Assembly: GCA_028564705.1 (NCBI GenBank)
Contig: JAPXFQ010001770.1
Coordinates: forward strand, 434,001-498,000
Direction of reading: 5' to 3'
Origin: Apricaphanius iberus
Lineage: Eukaryota > Chordata > Actinopteri > Cyprinodontiformes > Aphaniidae
DNA length: 64,000 bases
The notes under the pieces were generated by a model that saw only the letters and a list, made by a program, of their open reading frames with translations, did not search any database and had not been told where the DNA came from. How positions within the stretch are numbered: the first letter of the stretch is position 1; each line of letters opens with the position of its first letter. A program made the translations under genes and the position numbers. Shown in pieces: positions 49,691 to 62,479 of this stretch.

Positions 49691-50383
49691 TCACTCTGGT
49701 GGAAACTAATAATCATCCATGAGGATTACAACTCACTGTGTTGTTATGCATCTTTAGGGGAGAAAAAACGGAAACACCTACATAACTGTCAGGTTTATGG
49801 CCATCAGAGTGTTAATTACTGTTAGGTTATATTGTGTGTGAATGAATTGTTTTGTCAATAATAAACTTGTGTTGAATGTGGTGGCTTAAAGTTAAGACAT
49901 GCCTTTCAGAAATGGTAAAAATACACTCTAGAATAGCAGACACAAACATTTTGATGTTTAGTAAATCACATTGCACCTAGAATGCCTACTAATTTTCCTG
50001 TTCTCCTTCAAATATGTTGCGTCTTCTGACAGAAACACCCATACTGCATAGTCAGCATGGATTGTGTGCATCTTGGTCCAGGTGCAATGCTCTCTGTGCC
50101 ATGTAAGTAAATCAGCTACAGCCTGCTTTTGGGATGCTGTGCAGTTTGCGTTGGTTTTAACAAGCGCAAACCGTTGATAAATCTGGCCCTATATTTCGAC
50201 TTGCATGTGGAATTGACGGTAAATATATTTTCTGTTTCAGATATTTATATTGAGCACTGCAAAAAAAGTCTGGACTGTCAGCAGGGCTAGGTCTGTAATG
50301 ACAATATGGTGGAAAATGTTACTGGTTTTGAAACCATAACTTTTTACGACTGAGGTATACTCTGATGCCGACAACTGGCATAC

Positions 50384-51080
50384 TAGCAAATTTTATGTTT
50401 TCTTACATACCGAAAGAATTTTGGAGCCAGTCTGAGTCGTTCAGCTGTATTTATATTCGCTTTCTCGATCAGCTGTATCCGTACAATAGGAGTGCTCGGG
50501 GCAGGACAAATTCCACTTGTAATAAGGTTTAATATGCCCAAAACACAGTAATTTCACCCTGTTTACATTCCCCTTAGATTTATGAACGCCTCGGAAGTGC
50601 TTCTTGATTCTCTTCCGGGCCGATTCGGACGAAATACACAATTAGGCCTACAGTTCTGCTGCGGCGTAAATGTGTATTACATCCGAATCGGCTCGGAAAA
50701 GAATCAAGAAACACTTCCAAGGCTTTCGTTAATCCAAGGGGAATATAAACATGGTTCAATTACTGCATTTTGGGCAGATTAGGCAAGGCAATTTTATTTG
50801 TATAGCAAACTTTCAGCACAAGGTAATTCAAAGTGCTTTACATGATTACAGAAAAGTGAAAATTAAAACATAGAATCAATAAGAGAAAGCATACACAAAC
50901 ATTTATAAAACAAACAATAGCAAATAGCAGATAAAACCTTATTACAAGCAGAATTTGTCCTGCCCGAAGCACTCCCGTTCTACAGATACAGCTGATGGAG
51001 GAAGTGAATATAAATACCGTTGAACAGCTCAAACTGGCTCCAGAATTCTCAGGGTGAGAAAGAAAACATAAAATTTGCTA
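50384..51080. mobile_element. Foldback (palindromic) element split by a LINE tail
   Basis: The left arm starts TAGCAAATTTTATGTTTTCT and the right arm ends with the reverse complement (AGAAAACATAAAATTTGCTA). Pairing continues inward through GGGCAGGACAAATTC, AATAAGGTTT, GCCCAAAA and TTCTTGATTCTCTTCCGGGC to a centre near 50655. After removing the insert at 50780-50932, the arms pair over roughly 270 bp each with scattered mismatches. No coding capacity is recognised, and no terminal duplication was identified. Confidence 0.8.
50780..50926 (-). mobile_element. L2-like LINE tail with target duplication
   Basis: TAGGCAAGGCAATTTTATTT, GTATAGCAAACTTTCAGC and GGTAATTCAAAGTGCTTTAC are the reverse complement of the L2-type tail seen in sense orientation at about 13900. 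The insert is flanked by a 6-bp direct repeat GCAGAT (50774-50779 and 50927-50932) and interrupts the right arm of the palindrome, so it arrived after the palindrome formed. Confidence 0.8.
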
Positions 51081-52179
51081 AAAATAAGGTCCTGAATTCC
51101 CCTTTATTGCTCTTCTGATTTTCTTTCCACTCAGATTATTTCCACGTTGTTTTCAGATAGCTAAGTCTAGCAACAATAGCCCTCACAATCAACTAAAGCC
51201 TATTCTTATACTACCATCCATGTCCTCGCTCCCTTTTCCAGTCTTATTAGATTGGGGTTTAGGCCTTAATCTACACAATAAGGTTGAAGTCATGGCAGTT
51301 ATCTTCACCAGCTAATGCCTGTCCACCTGTAATCCCTCTAAAATCCCAGGCGTTTTCCCAGCTCACAAATTGGCATACAATGCTTTTATGTATGGCCTCT
51401 GTTGAAACAACTTTTTTTTTTTTTTCATTCCATTGTATGAAATCAGTTTAATCCACTTCTTCCTTAGAATAACAAATGCATCTTAGTCTACATCACAGGG
51501 TCAGAGAAAGTATTTTTATCAAATTATACATATACACCAATTTATGAAGATGTTTGTTTCACAATATTGTATTGCAATTCAAAAGCCAAGTATCGGCTTT
51601 TTGATTTTTAAGAATTTTAAAGAAAACATTAATGATGAAAAAAAAAAAGTTTTAGTAAATTTAAAAGTATGACCACCAGATCATCTTCTTTGCTCCAGTA
51701 GATCAATTAGATCTAGTAATAAAATTGGATTTGTTAAGTATGAAAATGGTTGGCATGTTTAGGATTTTGTGACAGTTTTATTACAAACAGTTTTTCTACA
51801 GTTAACTTCAGTTTTGGAAATCACAAGGAGATTTCTGGACGGGACTCAGAGTAGAGTTGCTGCTCCTCAAGATCAAGAGGAACCACTTAAGGTGGCTCGG
51901 GCATCTGGTCAAGATTAGGGGATGGTTACCAATATTGGTTCTGGTGTAAATGATAGTAACCAGACAGAAAATCAACGTACATTTCGGTGCCTTATTTCGT
52001 TTCTTTTTTCTATTTTTTTTGCCGATGTCAAACACTTTTGATTCTGGACATGCCTTCCGCCAAGAACAATGCCCTATATCACCAAAAAAGGTAAACATGG
52101 CTACCTTAAAAAAAAAGAAAAAGAAAAACTGCTACAAGCTAGGTATGTATACTTAACAATTTAAGACGGATCGATTAAA

Positions 52180-52820
52180 GGCAGGGTGTACGATTGTGGG
52201 GGCGCTCCTCAAGAGGGCGTTATTGCTAAATAAAAAGTCCCACCCCTTGCTTTATGCTGTCCCCCAAAGCCACGCCTCATTTACACAGGCACGCACAGCT
52301 GGTCTGGTTGGGTCTCCGCCACAGTCAACTCGCAGGACACAAGCCATTCCAACCAAAGTCACAAAATATAACGCTATCATATTTGTCCAGGAGAAAATCA
52401 GCAACCAATGCATTGGTTAGCAAGCCCTTACTGTAGCTTCCTTGAGTTGACTTCACCATGTAAATGCAGCAGCTCCGATGCAGATTCGGCTTTTGGCACG
52501 CTCTTCATTGGCTTTCTTCTTTCTCGTTGCTATTTCCAAAACAGCTTTGCTTTTTTGATTAATTTTGGGAAGCTAATCTGCACTAACTTCAAACTAAATG
52601 CTTCACCAAACAAACACGTTGGCTACTGCAGCTGGCGCAATCAATTTATCTGTTGGTAAGGTAGCGCAAGCTCACTTCCTGTTTACAGGATAGAACGAGC
52701 GTTCTGGGCACACAAAGGGGACGCACAGAGGGGGAGGTGCTGCAACAAGGAAGCTTTGCTTGCAAGCCTCTTATCCTTAACGGACCGTGGAAGTTGATTG
52801 GATAAGTTTTCCCAGGGTTT
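52180..52820. other. Unclassified GC-richer repeat-like stretch
   Basis: GGGGGCGCTCCTCAAGAGGG near 52200 and CAGGATAGAACGAGCG near 52690 resemble words found in interspersed fish repeats. No terminal repeat or ORF with a domain was recognised. It directly precedes a Harbinger transposase fragment and may belong to the same element. Confidence 0.3.
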
Positions 52821-52953
52821 CCCACTGTAGAAAGAATGAAATTACTCGGTCAAGTTTAAGAACTCCTAACTTATAGGTTGCGACTGGTATATGAAGAGCA
52901 TTTTTTTGCAGTTTTAAGCAGTTTTAGGCCGCATCTGAGCTAAAATCTCCTAC

Positions 52954-53362
52954 CAGGACACCAACTACAGGTGCTCTGTTCCTCCTAAGGAGCGCCTGTC
53001 CATCTGTCTTCGCTAAGTGTTATGTCTGATTTTTGAAATCTGCGTTTGTCGAAAATGTTTTAACTGTCCTGCGCTTCATTCAAGATACGTGTGGTGACAT
53101 CACTACAGTGCGACGCTCTGATTGGTTGACGCATTGTGTTAAGTGCGTCAAGTCCGTCAAATATTCAGCATGCTGAACTTTTGCGTTGCTTTTGTTTGCT
53201 ACGTTGCCCCTTGCAACGCAAGTAGCGCTTGAAATGTTGACGGAGCCAACGCACACAACGCACTGCAGAGACTCTGATGGACCTCTGACTTACTCAACCA
53301 ATAGACTTTACATGTAATCTTGCCGCAACTGACGCTGGTGTTTGGGGTGGTGTGAACGCATT
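52954..53362 (+). pseudogene. Harbinger transposase fragment and 3' terminus
   Basis: Codons 52954-53013 read QDTNYRCSVPPKERLSICLR followed at once by a stop. This is an excellent match to the pre-catalytic motif of PIF/Harbinger transposases (DTNYR.SIPP.ERLSICLRFLATG). The sequence then jumps to the element's 3' region (CTGATTGGTTGACGC, ACGCTGGTGTTTGGGG) and ends in a terminus that reads AATGCGTTCACACCA on the reverse strand. The DDE core is gone. The terminus is related to those at 33211, 34373, 13303 and 19405. Confidence 0.7.
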
Positions 53363-53454
53363 AATTTCCTGATGTGATGAACCGAAGAATCTACTGAGTG
53401 TTTACAAATGGGAAAATGGGAAATTGCGATTTTTGAAGAAAAATTGTAAATGGC

Positions 53455-53735
53455 CTGTTTTTGTATAGACCTTTACTTTCACCCATTAATGCACACATTC
53501 ACAAACTCGTGATGGCAGGCTACATTTTAGCCACAGCTGCCCTGAGGTGCACTGACAGAGGTGAGGCTGCCAGACACTGTCGCCACCGGACTCTCTGACC
53601 ACCACCAGTAGGCAAAGCGGAAGTGAAGTGTCTTGCCCAAGGAAACTAAACAACTAATCAGTCGGAGCCGGGCAAACCTTCTGATTTCAAGACAAACGGC
53701 CATCTCCTGAGGCACGGTCACCCCATTGATGTGTA
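53455..53735 (-). mobile_element. tRNA-derived SINE, reverse orientation
   Basis: Read on the minus strand it contains CCTTGGGCAAGACACTTCAC, CTACTGGTGGTGGTCAGAG, GGCAGCCTC and CAGGGCAGCTGTGGCT, then TGTGTGCATTAATGGGTG. This is the body of an abundant fish tRNA-derived SINE family related to the copy at 20100. The 5' promoter region (around 53700) is diverged. There is no coding capacity. Confidence 0.75.
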
Positions 53736-54514
53736 ACACAGACTGGTGATATCCAAATGTTACGTTTATTCATATAGTTTGGTTAGTTCTACCTGTGTTT
53801 GTTATTATTTTTCATTTGAGACCATACATACATTTTGAATGTGATTGTGGAGTACAAAACAAAAAAGTCAATCAATTTATCCTTTATTTAATAAAAAAAC
53901 AGCATCTGGATTTGTTTATTTACTTATTGACACTGGAAATTGTAGTTTTTTTGGTCATATTTAGGAAAAGTGAGTGATTCACAGCAACCCTGTGATTAAT
54001 TATATCAACATTTTTAATTGTTTTACAGCACTACTAAAAATAAAAAAATAATAGGGTTTTTGGACAAAGTTTGTATGTTTTCCATTCGTCTTACATTTAT
54101 TACTGAATTAGGTTTATTACTGACAAACGGAAAATAGAATTGACAACATTCAAGCCTAATAGTAATTAATTCTGTAACAGCCAAAAAATCTATACATATA
54201 TCGTCGTTGTCGTCATCCCCTCCGTTTTATTGTGTCAAAGACGCATCATGAATCCATGCGCATATTCCTCCTCTCTCTAGCCATGGTGCAGCTCGCATTA
54301 GCAGCAGCAAACTCCTCATTTCAATAGTGCTACTTGCGCGTGATACGAATTGCTCACGCAATCTTAGTAAATCACCCGCAAATTAAGGACAACCCACTTA
54401 CGCAATATTTTTTAGCGCAGCACACAATTTTGCGGTCATTATCAGGAATGTGGATTAATCAGGCCCTATTTCTTTTGGCTGACCTGGGAATGGGAATGTA
54501 GAATGTATAGTATT

Positions 54515-54612
54515 CCGTATGCTATCGTGATATATCACAAAATATTGTATTGTCCCCATTGTATCGTGATACATATATCACCAGATTCTTACCAATACAC
54601 GATACATCTCTA
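54515..54612. mobile_element. hAT-like terminus (ATGTATCGTGTATTGG type)
   Basis: On the reverse strand this reads CTAGAGATGTATCGTGTATT and then ATCGTGATA-type words, a common fish MITE end. The partner end was not seen. Confidence 0.4.
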
Positions 54613-55611
54613 GATTTTATGAATGGGTTTTTTATTGGTTGTAAAGTCATGATATCAATTAAAATTCAACACCAAATGTGTGGAGAATACCAATCTTTAG
54701 GTAAGGTTTAAAGGCAAAAACAGAATGAATTCATCATTAAATGTTAATAAAGAGAGGCCTTTGAAAGGTCATACCAGCCACTCTATTCTAAGAGGGCATA
54801 AGGGGGTTAGCTTACAACTTAGCATTTTTATTGACTCTGGCAAAACAAAATGAGCAGACTCTGAAGAATTGTGCACTCTGCATTGGTCATTTAGGCCCTC
54901 AGAGCCCATTGTAGTTGTTTGAAATGAATGAAAGGAAACCCCACGGGTGGAAATGCAGTGGAACAGTCCCACAACAGGCCACAACTGTTCCCTTATGCAT
55001 GAAAGGCAGGGACATAAAAGACAAGATGGACTTCTGAGGTAGGGCCAAAAACAAAGGCAACAAAAGTGCTGATCACGAGGGGATGACACGACTTGTCTCG
55101 GCAGAAAGAGCAAGGAGAAAAGAGGCAGGGGACAATAGCACTCCCAGCCAAATGACATGTCTAAGAATTGAAAAATCTACACAAGAAGCGTCTTCTCAAT
55201 TCACTAAACCCACAAGAGCTGAGTGATTGTGGGCTGGACCCCGGTCAAACTGAGGAGCGGGTGGGCAAAAAGCAGCCCACAGCTTTTCTCTGTCTAATTT
55301 TTCTTTCCAAAACCTTTTGCCGTTTTGGCAAACAACTTGGCAAGAGCAGAGACAGGCTGGGGTGATGCTTTTAGTCTGCACACACCAAACCAAACCCAAA
55401 CCGAGACTAATCAAAGGACGGCGGTTTCCGCTCCCGCAGTTTCCGTTTTGATTTTCTAGATGTCTGTGTGCCTGAGCCATTTCTGTTTGTGGCCTAGGCA
55501 CAATTATGCTTCTGCCCAAACTCCATGGAAACAGTCAGACGGAAAAAAAATGTTTGCTCTCACTCAAAGAGCATCCTTGTTTAGTGATTCTGAGTTACTG
55601 TTATTAAAGCC

Positions 55612-55635
55612 ATCTATCTATCTATCTATCTATCT
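55612..55635. repeat. (CTAT)6 microsatellite
   Basis: A tetranucleotide run, seen directly, just upstream of the MITE at 55663. Confidence 0.95.
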
Positions 55636-55662
55636 TCCTCTGAATACTTTAGCTCGAGTTTG

Positions 55663-55860
55663 ACGGTCCTCAATCCTGGTCCTCAGGGCTCACTGTCCTA
55701 CGTGTTTAAGGCTTTTGCCTGCTTCTAAACAACTGACTTAAATAAATGGGTAGTTAACAAGCTTCTATAGCACTTGAAGTAAAATCTTGGGGCTTGGGGC
55801 AGAGACATATTCAAAACATGAGGGGCAGTGAGCCCTCAGGACCAAGACTGAGAAATACCG
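55663..55860. mobile_element. hAT-type palindromic MITE (~198 bp)
   Basis: The left arm GGTCCTCAATCCTGGTCCTC then AGGGCTCACTGTCCT pairs with the reverse-strand right end TCTCAGTCTTGGTCCTGAGG then GCTCACTGCCCCT. This is the known fish MITE whose ends read TGGTCCTCAACCCTGGTCCT. It is nearly palindromic and noncoding. Confidence 0.7.
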
Positions 55861-56034
55861 GTTGAGTCAAAATAACGTCTGATTCCACTCAGGTGGTATG
55901 CGGAGGTGTAAAAGTAAGGCAAACCCACGACACCCTCTGGTTGGCCCAAAACAACTGATGAAAAAGATAAGCTTTCTCTGAAAACTTGTCAATCTAACTC
56001 AGTCCCTTTTAGATTCATGATCCTAATTGGTTAA

Positions 56035-56110
56035 TTAAATAAATCTGAAAAGGTTAAAATACAGCTAAATAAAGCTAAATAAATAAAGCTAATAAATAAT
56101 AAAGCTAAAT
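56035..56110. repeat. AAATAAAGCT-type simple repeat
   Basis: Repeated AAATAAAGCTAAATAAA words, seen directly. Confidence 0.8.
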
Positions 56111-57899
56111 AAAACAGAGGCTCTTTTCTGAGTCCCATCACTTGCTTTTTAATTTTGAGCATCAGCAACTTAAATGTATTAAGTTAACCCAACATGTTTA
56201 CATTTAGTTCACTCAGCCAAATTCTTTATTGCTAAATTAACCCAAATCAATTGGATTGAAATTATTTACATAATTTTATTATGTTCACCCAGCAAGTGTT
56301 TTTTTTGTTTTTTTTTATGTAGTTCTCTGTTTGACGGAGACAGATTGACACAGCACCATTATCCATTGTTGCAAGGGCTCTAAGTCACCTATGCAAGTAC
56401 GGACGGAGAAAAGCTCCATTTTCTAACTATCCATCTGATAACAGAGTTTTTTTGGCAATTTTGAGCACAAGGAGCTGTACAGAAATGACAAAAATGGCTG
56501 CTGTGTTTGTTTATATGTATTTTAGAGTATTATGTGAGCTGCACTTCTAGTAAAAAGCTTTACAGCTTAATAGAAAACTTACTTTCTGTCATTCTTTGCT
56601 CCTAGAGGGGGGAATGCATTCACAAGCTGAAGAAAAAAAAATCTGAATTAACCAGAAACAATGCTGCAATGGTAGGCAGATTGGCTGTGAAAAGTTAGCA
56701 TCCCCTGCTTTCCTGGTCGGTAATTGCTTTACAGCACAGATGAATAAACGGAGAGACAGAAACGGAGTACAATAAATGAAAAACATCTCTGTCAACATGT
56801 CTGCGTCTGGGTGCAAAGTTGCTGTCGGAGAAGTATAAACTAGTCTTTAGATTACTCCACGTCCATTTCTGATTGTCTGATCATTGCCTCACTATGTCTC
56901 CTTCAAAGAGCACATGCTGACATGGACCTTTAGATGGAACCTAAGAAACTATTCAGAAAGATCTTTTCCAACTGGATTAAATAGGACTGATCAACCATAA
57001 AGATCCAATAGGGATAAATGTTTTTTTTACGTTTGTTACATTACATAAGACTAGTTCCATCAAGACTTGTTTTGTTATTCCTCTTAAATACTGTGGATTC
57101 TCCATGGTATTTAAAAGTAGAAAAATGTATGCCATTAGCAAGTTTCTAGGGAATCCTCATTACATTAAGAATCCTGTCAGTGTGATCTACAGACCGAAAC
57201 CAACCAGTCATCCAATGACCTGGGCCAGAACTGACAGCCTGTTTGCCTGAGGAAGACCCCTGGCCAATCTGAACAGTTGTTTAAGACCAGAGTTTCCCGT
57301 CAGCCAAGCTCAAAGATGTTAAGCTTGGTCTGTAAATGGTATAAAACTTTAATCGCTGACAAAGCAAGGTCTTTTTTCCTGTTCTATTCTAGTAGTTCTT
57401 TTGCTGAAAACTGACAGATAAAAGTCCAATTTTAAGTTTTGGTAATCTGCCTTTACCTCCCTCTTTTAGAATTTATAATCGGGATTGAACCCTCTTTTTT
57501 AGGCTTCTGAGTGACTGATAAACTCTTGTTAATCTTTTGAGATAATATTTTAAAACATTCACTCTCTAGTCACAAAACTTACCATTTCAGTCAAGTTTGT
57601 AAAGTAGCGTTGAAGTTGATTGTGGATTTGTTTATTTATTTTGCTCTTTGTTAATTATTAGTGAATAGATGATGCAATGTTTTGTTAACGCCAGAGCAAA
57701 ATATCTAGTGTTTAACAAGTGTTTTTCTGTTTAAATAACTGCACCATACTATAAATTTGCATAATACACTTAAGCATAAAATTGTAAAAACAAGTTCATT
57801 ATTTTTAATGACAATATGCATGTGAATAGATGTTATAAATGAAAAATATGGAATGTCACTGAAAAGTAAGGCCATTCAAAGCTGTTAAATAAATGCTAT

Positions 57900-58290
57900 G
57901 ATCACTTGTCGAGTAATAATCCTAACAGGCCACTCTACAAGTGAAGGCCCTCCTCCGAAGAAGCCCGAGGCCTATCCCACAATTCTTCACACATACCCAT
58001 GGACCCTTTCACTGGCCATCAACAAGACTGATTAATGGATCGATGTGGGAATTGATTAGAGAAGAGGAGGTGGGAACAGTAACATAGGTCAAACGTCAAT
58101 AACGTTGCGGCAACAAAAGGTGGAAGACATAAAAAGTACCAGTGATAGCCTGCAGCCAGACCACTGCCCATCAAAGCCCTGCTAGGGACAACATAAAGGC
58201 CCCAGTGCATTCTCCTGCATTCACTTCCCTCCCTCCACTCTGCTTCTTTTCTCTTGGTAATGCTGTGTTAAAGTGACAGGAACCATTCTG
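57900..58290. other. Candidate conserved noncoding block
   Basis: Repeat-free, compositionally balanced sequence with words such as GACTGATTAATGGATCGATG and GGAATTGATTAGAG. It is called only on texture; no ORF or RNA gene is recognised. Confidence 0.25.
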
Positions 58291-58969
58291 GGAGCTGCTT
58301 GTCAACTCACCTTCATAAAACAAGCCGTAAAGCAGCAAATAACAGGCTTATATGGCTTCATTACACCGGCTACGCAGAATCGCAGCCCTGGGCTAAGGGG
58401 TGAGGGGTTTGTGCCACTAGTAGAGGGGCAGGGGGGATGTTGGCAGAACAGCATCTTTCTCGTGGAAATTCGTTGTTCCCAAGCTAACGCATGCATAGTA
58501 AGAATACCAAGACATTTGACCCCTTCAACTTTGTGTTAACTAAAGAAAATCTAAGAAAACTAATGACCCTATTTTCTACCTTGAATAGTTGTGGCGCCTC
58601 TGTCACAAACATCTTCAAAATTTCTAACCATATATACATAATCTAGCTTCTGTCCATTTAGGTATTATTTTCAACTATTGCAGCAGCTTTTTTTCCCCCT
58701 TTCTGTTCTATATCATAGAAGGTTGTGCTGCCCTTGTACTTTTGTTTAGCTGTGCATCCTATATGAACTGAGCCAATGATAAAGCTATTATAAATGTTCA
58801 CTTTGTGTGCGCTTTGTCTCACGCATAGAAAGTACTCCTGGTTTATGATGTCTCATGTATTGAATTGGATATATTTGAATTAAACTCTAATCTTGATTTT
58901 ATGTAATTCTATATAATTTGATTCTGCTTTTATTGTCAAGTGCCCTTGAGTGAAATTTAGCAGTGACAT

Positions 58970-59450
58970 AGAATATACTGCATGAGTACACGGTCTGGTA
59001 CCCTGCTCAACTCTAAAGCCCCCTGCTGGATGGGGAACATCGGTCCAGATTGTGCTCTAAGTGACCGAGCATCCTCCATGCTGTCTCTTCTCTGTCTTCT
59101 TAGAACCCCAGACGGTCGAGGCAGATAACCGCTTGTACTAAGCAAGGTTCTGCCGAAGGTTTCTTCCTGTTAAAGGGGAGTTTTTCCTCTCCACTGTCGC
59201 TACATGCTTGTTCAGTATGAGGGATTGCTGAGGAATTGCTAGGGTTGTAGTCTGCATGATCCAGGCACAACCTCACGCCGATGACTCACCCAATCTGCTG
59301 TTGTTCCTTACATAGGAAATTTTTAACTGATTGGAATGTTTATATAATTGTATTGAAATGACTTTTGTTGTAAAGTGCCTTGAGATGACATTTGTTTTGA
59401 ATTGGCACTATAAAAATAAAAGAGAACTGAAATTGAATTGAGTAAAAAGC
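58970..59450 (+). mobile_element. LINE 3' UTR fragment, Rex1-like, copy 2
   Basis: CCTGCTGGATGGGGAACATC, GGAGTTTTTCCTCTCCACTG and GCTACATGCTTGTTCAGTAT, followed by AAGTGCCTTGAGATGACATT and an ending in TTGAATTGAG repeats. Better preserved than the copy at 18033-18510, and complete to the 3' end. Family naming is tentative. Confidence 0.65.
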
Positions 59451-60343
59451 CAAGAAAATAAAGCCGTCTAACGATTACTTATAGTCCTGCATAAAAAGTG
59501 TTAGTGTAACATAAACTGAGAATGAGTCAGACGGAGTGTGCATATGTGACACTAAACCTTTGGCCACAGCAGGGTTTGACATGAGAGACATTTTCAATTA
59601 TTTCATGCAAATATCTTCAGCTTGTTTCAAAACCTGACACCGGGGGTTGCTACATGGTCAATACTTCAGGTTGTATCTCTAAAACAAACACCTTTGCTTA
59701 TTCATGTATTTTCTTTCAGTCAACCTGGTCAATCGGTGGCCACACTAGCAAACGTGCATTTGACAGTCTGCTTTGAATTCAGAGTAGTAGCGGCCCATTT
59801 GTTTCTCTCGGGTAAAAGCTCAGTTCTTGTTTTCAAAGGACTTTCTTGATATAAAGATGTATATTTTGTTTACATATGAAGAGTAATCATAAATCCACAT
59901 GAATAGCTCTGTTAGACTTTAAAGCATAAACAAAAACTATAAATACCCTGCTGCTATTAGCAAGTCAAATATGCAGCACAGAGGGCTTTCAGAACATCTG
60001 GTGAGCAAGCTTACACCATAGATTCACAAAGATAAATCTCCATATGTGTGCTTATCTGTCATGTCTGCATTCCCAGTTGTGTTTAGATCAGTTGCATACC
60101 TCTTTAGCGAGGCTGTGAGGAAGCAGTACAAGCACAGTCACCGTGATCAGTGTTTAGTTAATTGCCACCTCAATCAGCATTAGCACTCTGTAACCTGGGG
60201 GAGTGGAGCAGCACACTCCTTTCGAACACTGACACTTGTTCTCTGAGGGGAGGGTTTCAGTGTCAGTATTACAGTACACTGGAGAGAAGAGGCAGATGAG
60301 AGGTAAAAAGCCTGCTGCACAACTCATGTCACACATTCTGTGT

Positions 60344-60346
<3 letters not shown>

Positions 60347-60399
<53 letters not shown>

Positions 60400-60408
60400 C
60401 AGAGAGCC

Positions 60409-60443
<35 letters not shown>

Positions 60444-60466
60444 GACAGAGACAGAGAGCCGGAGAG
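60347..60466. repeat. (GA)n compound microsatellite
   Basis: Over 100 bp of GA with GACA interruptions, seen directly. It generates Arg-Glu and Ser-Leu repeat open frames that are not genes. Confidence 0.95.
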
Positions 60467-60673
60467 GATTGATTGGTGTTTACTTTTAAGCAGCCTCTCA
60501 AACAATGGCAAACCAAAGAAAGCAGCATGCACCGGACCATCTCCCCCTGACACACTCTCATGGATCAACAAATTCATCCCCCCAACAAGATACAGACTGT
60601 TATTGACCATGTCACATGATCCCACACCGGTCATATGGCCTAATGGAGCCAAGTTGGAAACAAACTACATAGC

Positions 60674-60691
60674 AAAAAAAAAAAAAAAAAA
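60674..60691. repeat. A18 homopolymer
   Basis: A run of A residues followed by CACACA, seen directly. Confidence 0.9.
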
Positions 60692-60779
60692 CACACATAA
60701 GGTTGGCAAGGCTTCAATGTTAAAACATTAACACATATGAACACACACAATTTATCACTACACACATTTGGCATGAGGC

Positions 60780-61130
60780 AGAACAGGCTCAAATATGTCG
60801 CCATCGAACCATATGTATGCACATTTCCGAGGCTAATCTTCACAAACACTGCAACACAGACGCCTGCCTACAGACGCACGTGTCCGGACCGCTGAACTGC
60901 AAATGCCATCTTGAGCCCCCTGGATCACCGGGGCCATCTGATACCGCGGAGCCTGAATGCATTAAGACTGGCAAAGTGGTTGTGCTTACTATCTCGGTTA
61001 GCCTCGTTACATAACCCTCCTTGATATGAACGCATTAACAGCATTAGTTCTGCGGGTGAGAACACTGTGCACTGCTCATAAAATAGCGCCGCGTCAAAAT
61101 TGGCGCAGTGGATGAGGTTGCCGTAAGATG
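60780..61130. other. Candidate conserved noncoding block
   Basis: Repeat-free, with words such as ATGAACGCATTAACAGCATT and AAATAGCGCCGCG, and richer in CpG than its neighbours. Called only on texture. Confidence 0.25.
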
Positions 61131-62479
61131 AGGGTATTTATAAACCAATCCTGGTTTCATCCTATAAGGTTAAAGTCTTTTGAGAACCTTGTTTTTTTTT
61201 AAGGAGGTCACCTAAACGAATAAAGCATAAGGACTCCAAGACAGGGATGTGTCAACTTATCGGCTGTAGATCAGATTCTGCCATTTTTCCACTCGTTCAG
61301 GACTTATCAGTAGGTCAAATACTGCAAAAGTAGACTCCCCAACCCCCCCATTTATGAAATTGATCAAAACCAAGAACTCCAAGCATTTTCAATCTATAAG
61401 TATATCAACCAACAGCATTACTTTGATGCACTTTTTTATTTAGTAAAAAATGTGATTTAAAAAAAGGGATAGGTGCTTTAATACATACATGAGGATAATA
61501 TCTTAGTATCAAATAACATGCTGCACATTATTTTCTATTATTTTCTATTATGTGACTTAGTCAATCAAATAAATAAATCAGTCTAGGTCAAAATCAGAAT
61601 CAGCAGGTCATAAGTCAGAGAAAAAGGGGAAATGGGTGTCAGTGTGACAAACTCTGATTAGTGCATCTCTAGTGGTAGACTCCACAGCTGTGAATGAATT
61701 TAATGGTACGTTAAATACAAAAAGCTAAGTTATGGCCCAATTTAACTATTTAATACAAGATTTGATTCAGCAACGGACACAGCATTGACAGTGAATTAAA
61801 CTTATTTGAGATCATTCGAATATTTGGTCTACTGTATGAAAGTTACCATGTCTGGTCTTTTGCTCCAGTCATTCATTCTCTACACACCCCAGCGCTTATT
61901 GAAACACACCATGTATGATGTGAAGGGAAACTTTATCTGCAAAGTAATGGGACAGCTATGACATTTGTCCAGTTTTCTCTTGTTGTGTGGGAGTCATAAA
62001 CAAACATGCAAGGGGGTAATAGGCCTTCTGATTAATAAACCAAGACCTAAACAGTCTCACTCCAGCCCATGTATACCTCACATCTTTCCCTGCAAGTTGC
62101 CTCTGCCCCCAAGTGGTTGTACATGATAACTACAAGTGTTTTGTAAATTAATTTGATTCAAAAAATACAAAGTTCAAATGCTGTATAAAGTAAGGAAATT
62201 AAACATTTCATCTACTTTGAAATTTAGTAATATGTGCAAGAATCTTACTAAAAGTTAAAAAAATGACCAAATAAAGTGATTAAGAATGAGCACGAATCTT
62301 GAAATGGTGCAAAATTCTGCTTTTTGACACTTCTTTTTACCGAGATCAAGTTATAGAAATCCACTTAGTGTGAAAGGAATGAGGGTTTTAAAACATGAGG
62401 TTAAAATAGGAGGTTACCTGTTATTTATTCAATTTTCTTTAGCAAAACATGTAATTAAAAAGTGCATTAATAAATCGCC

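Noticed and set aside
60236..60652. Frames with Arg-Glu or Ser-Leu repeats
   Set aside because: Translations of the GA microsatellite.
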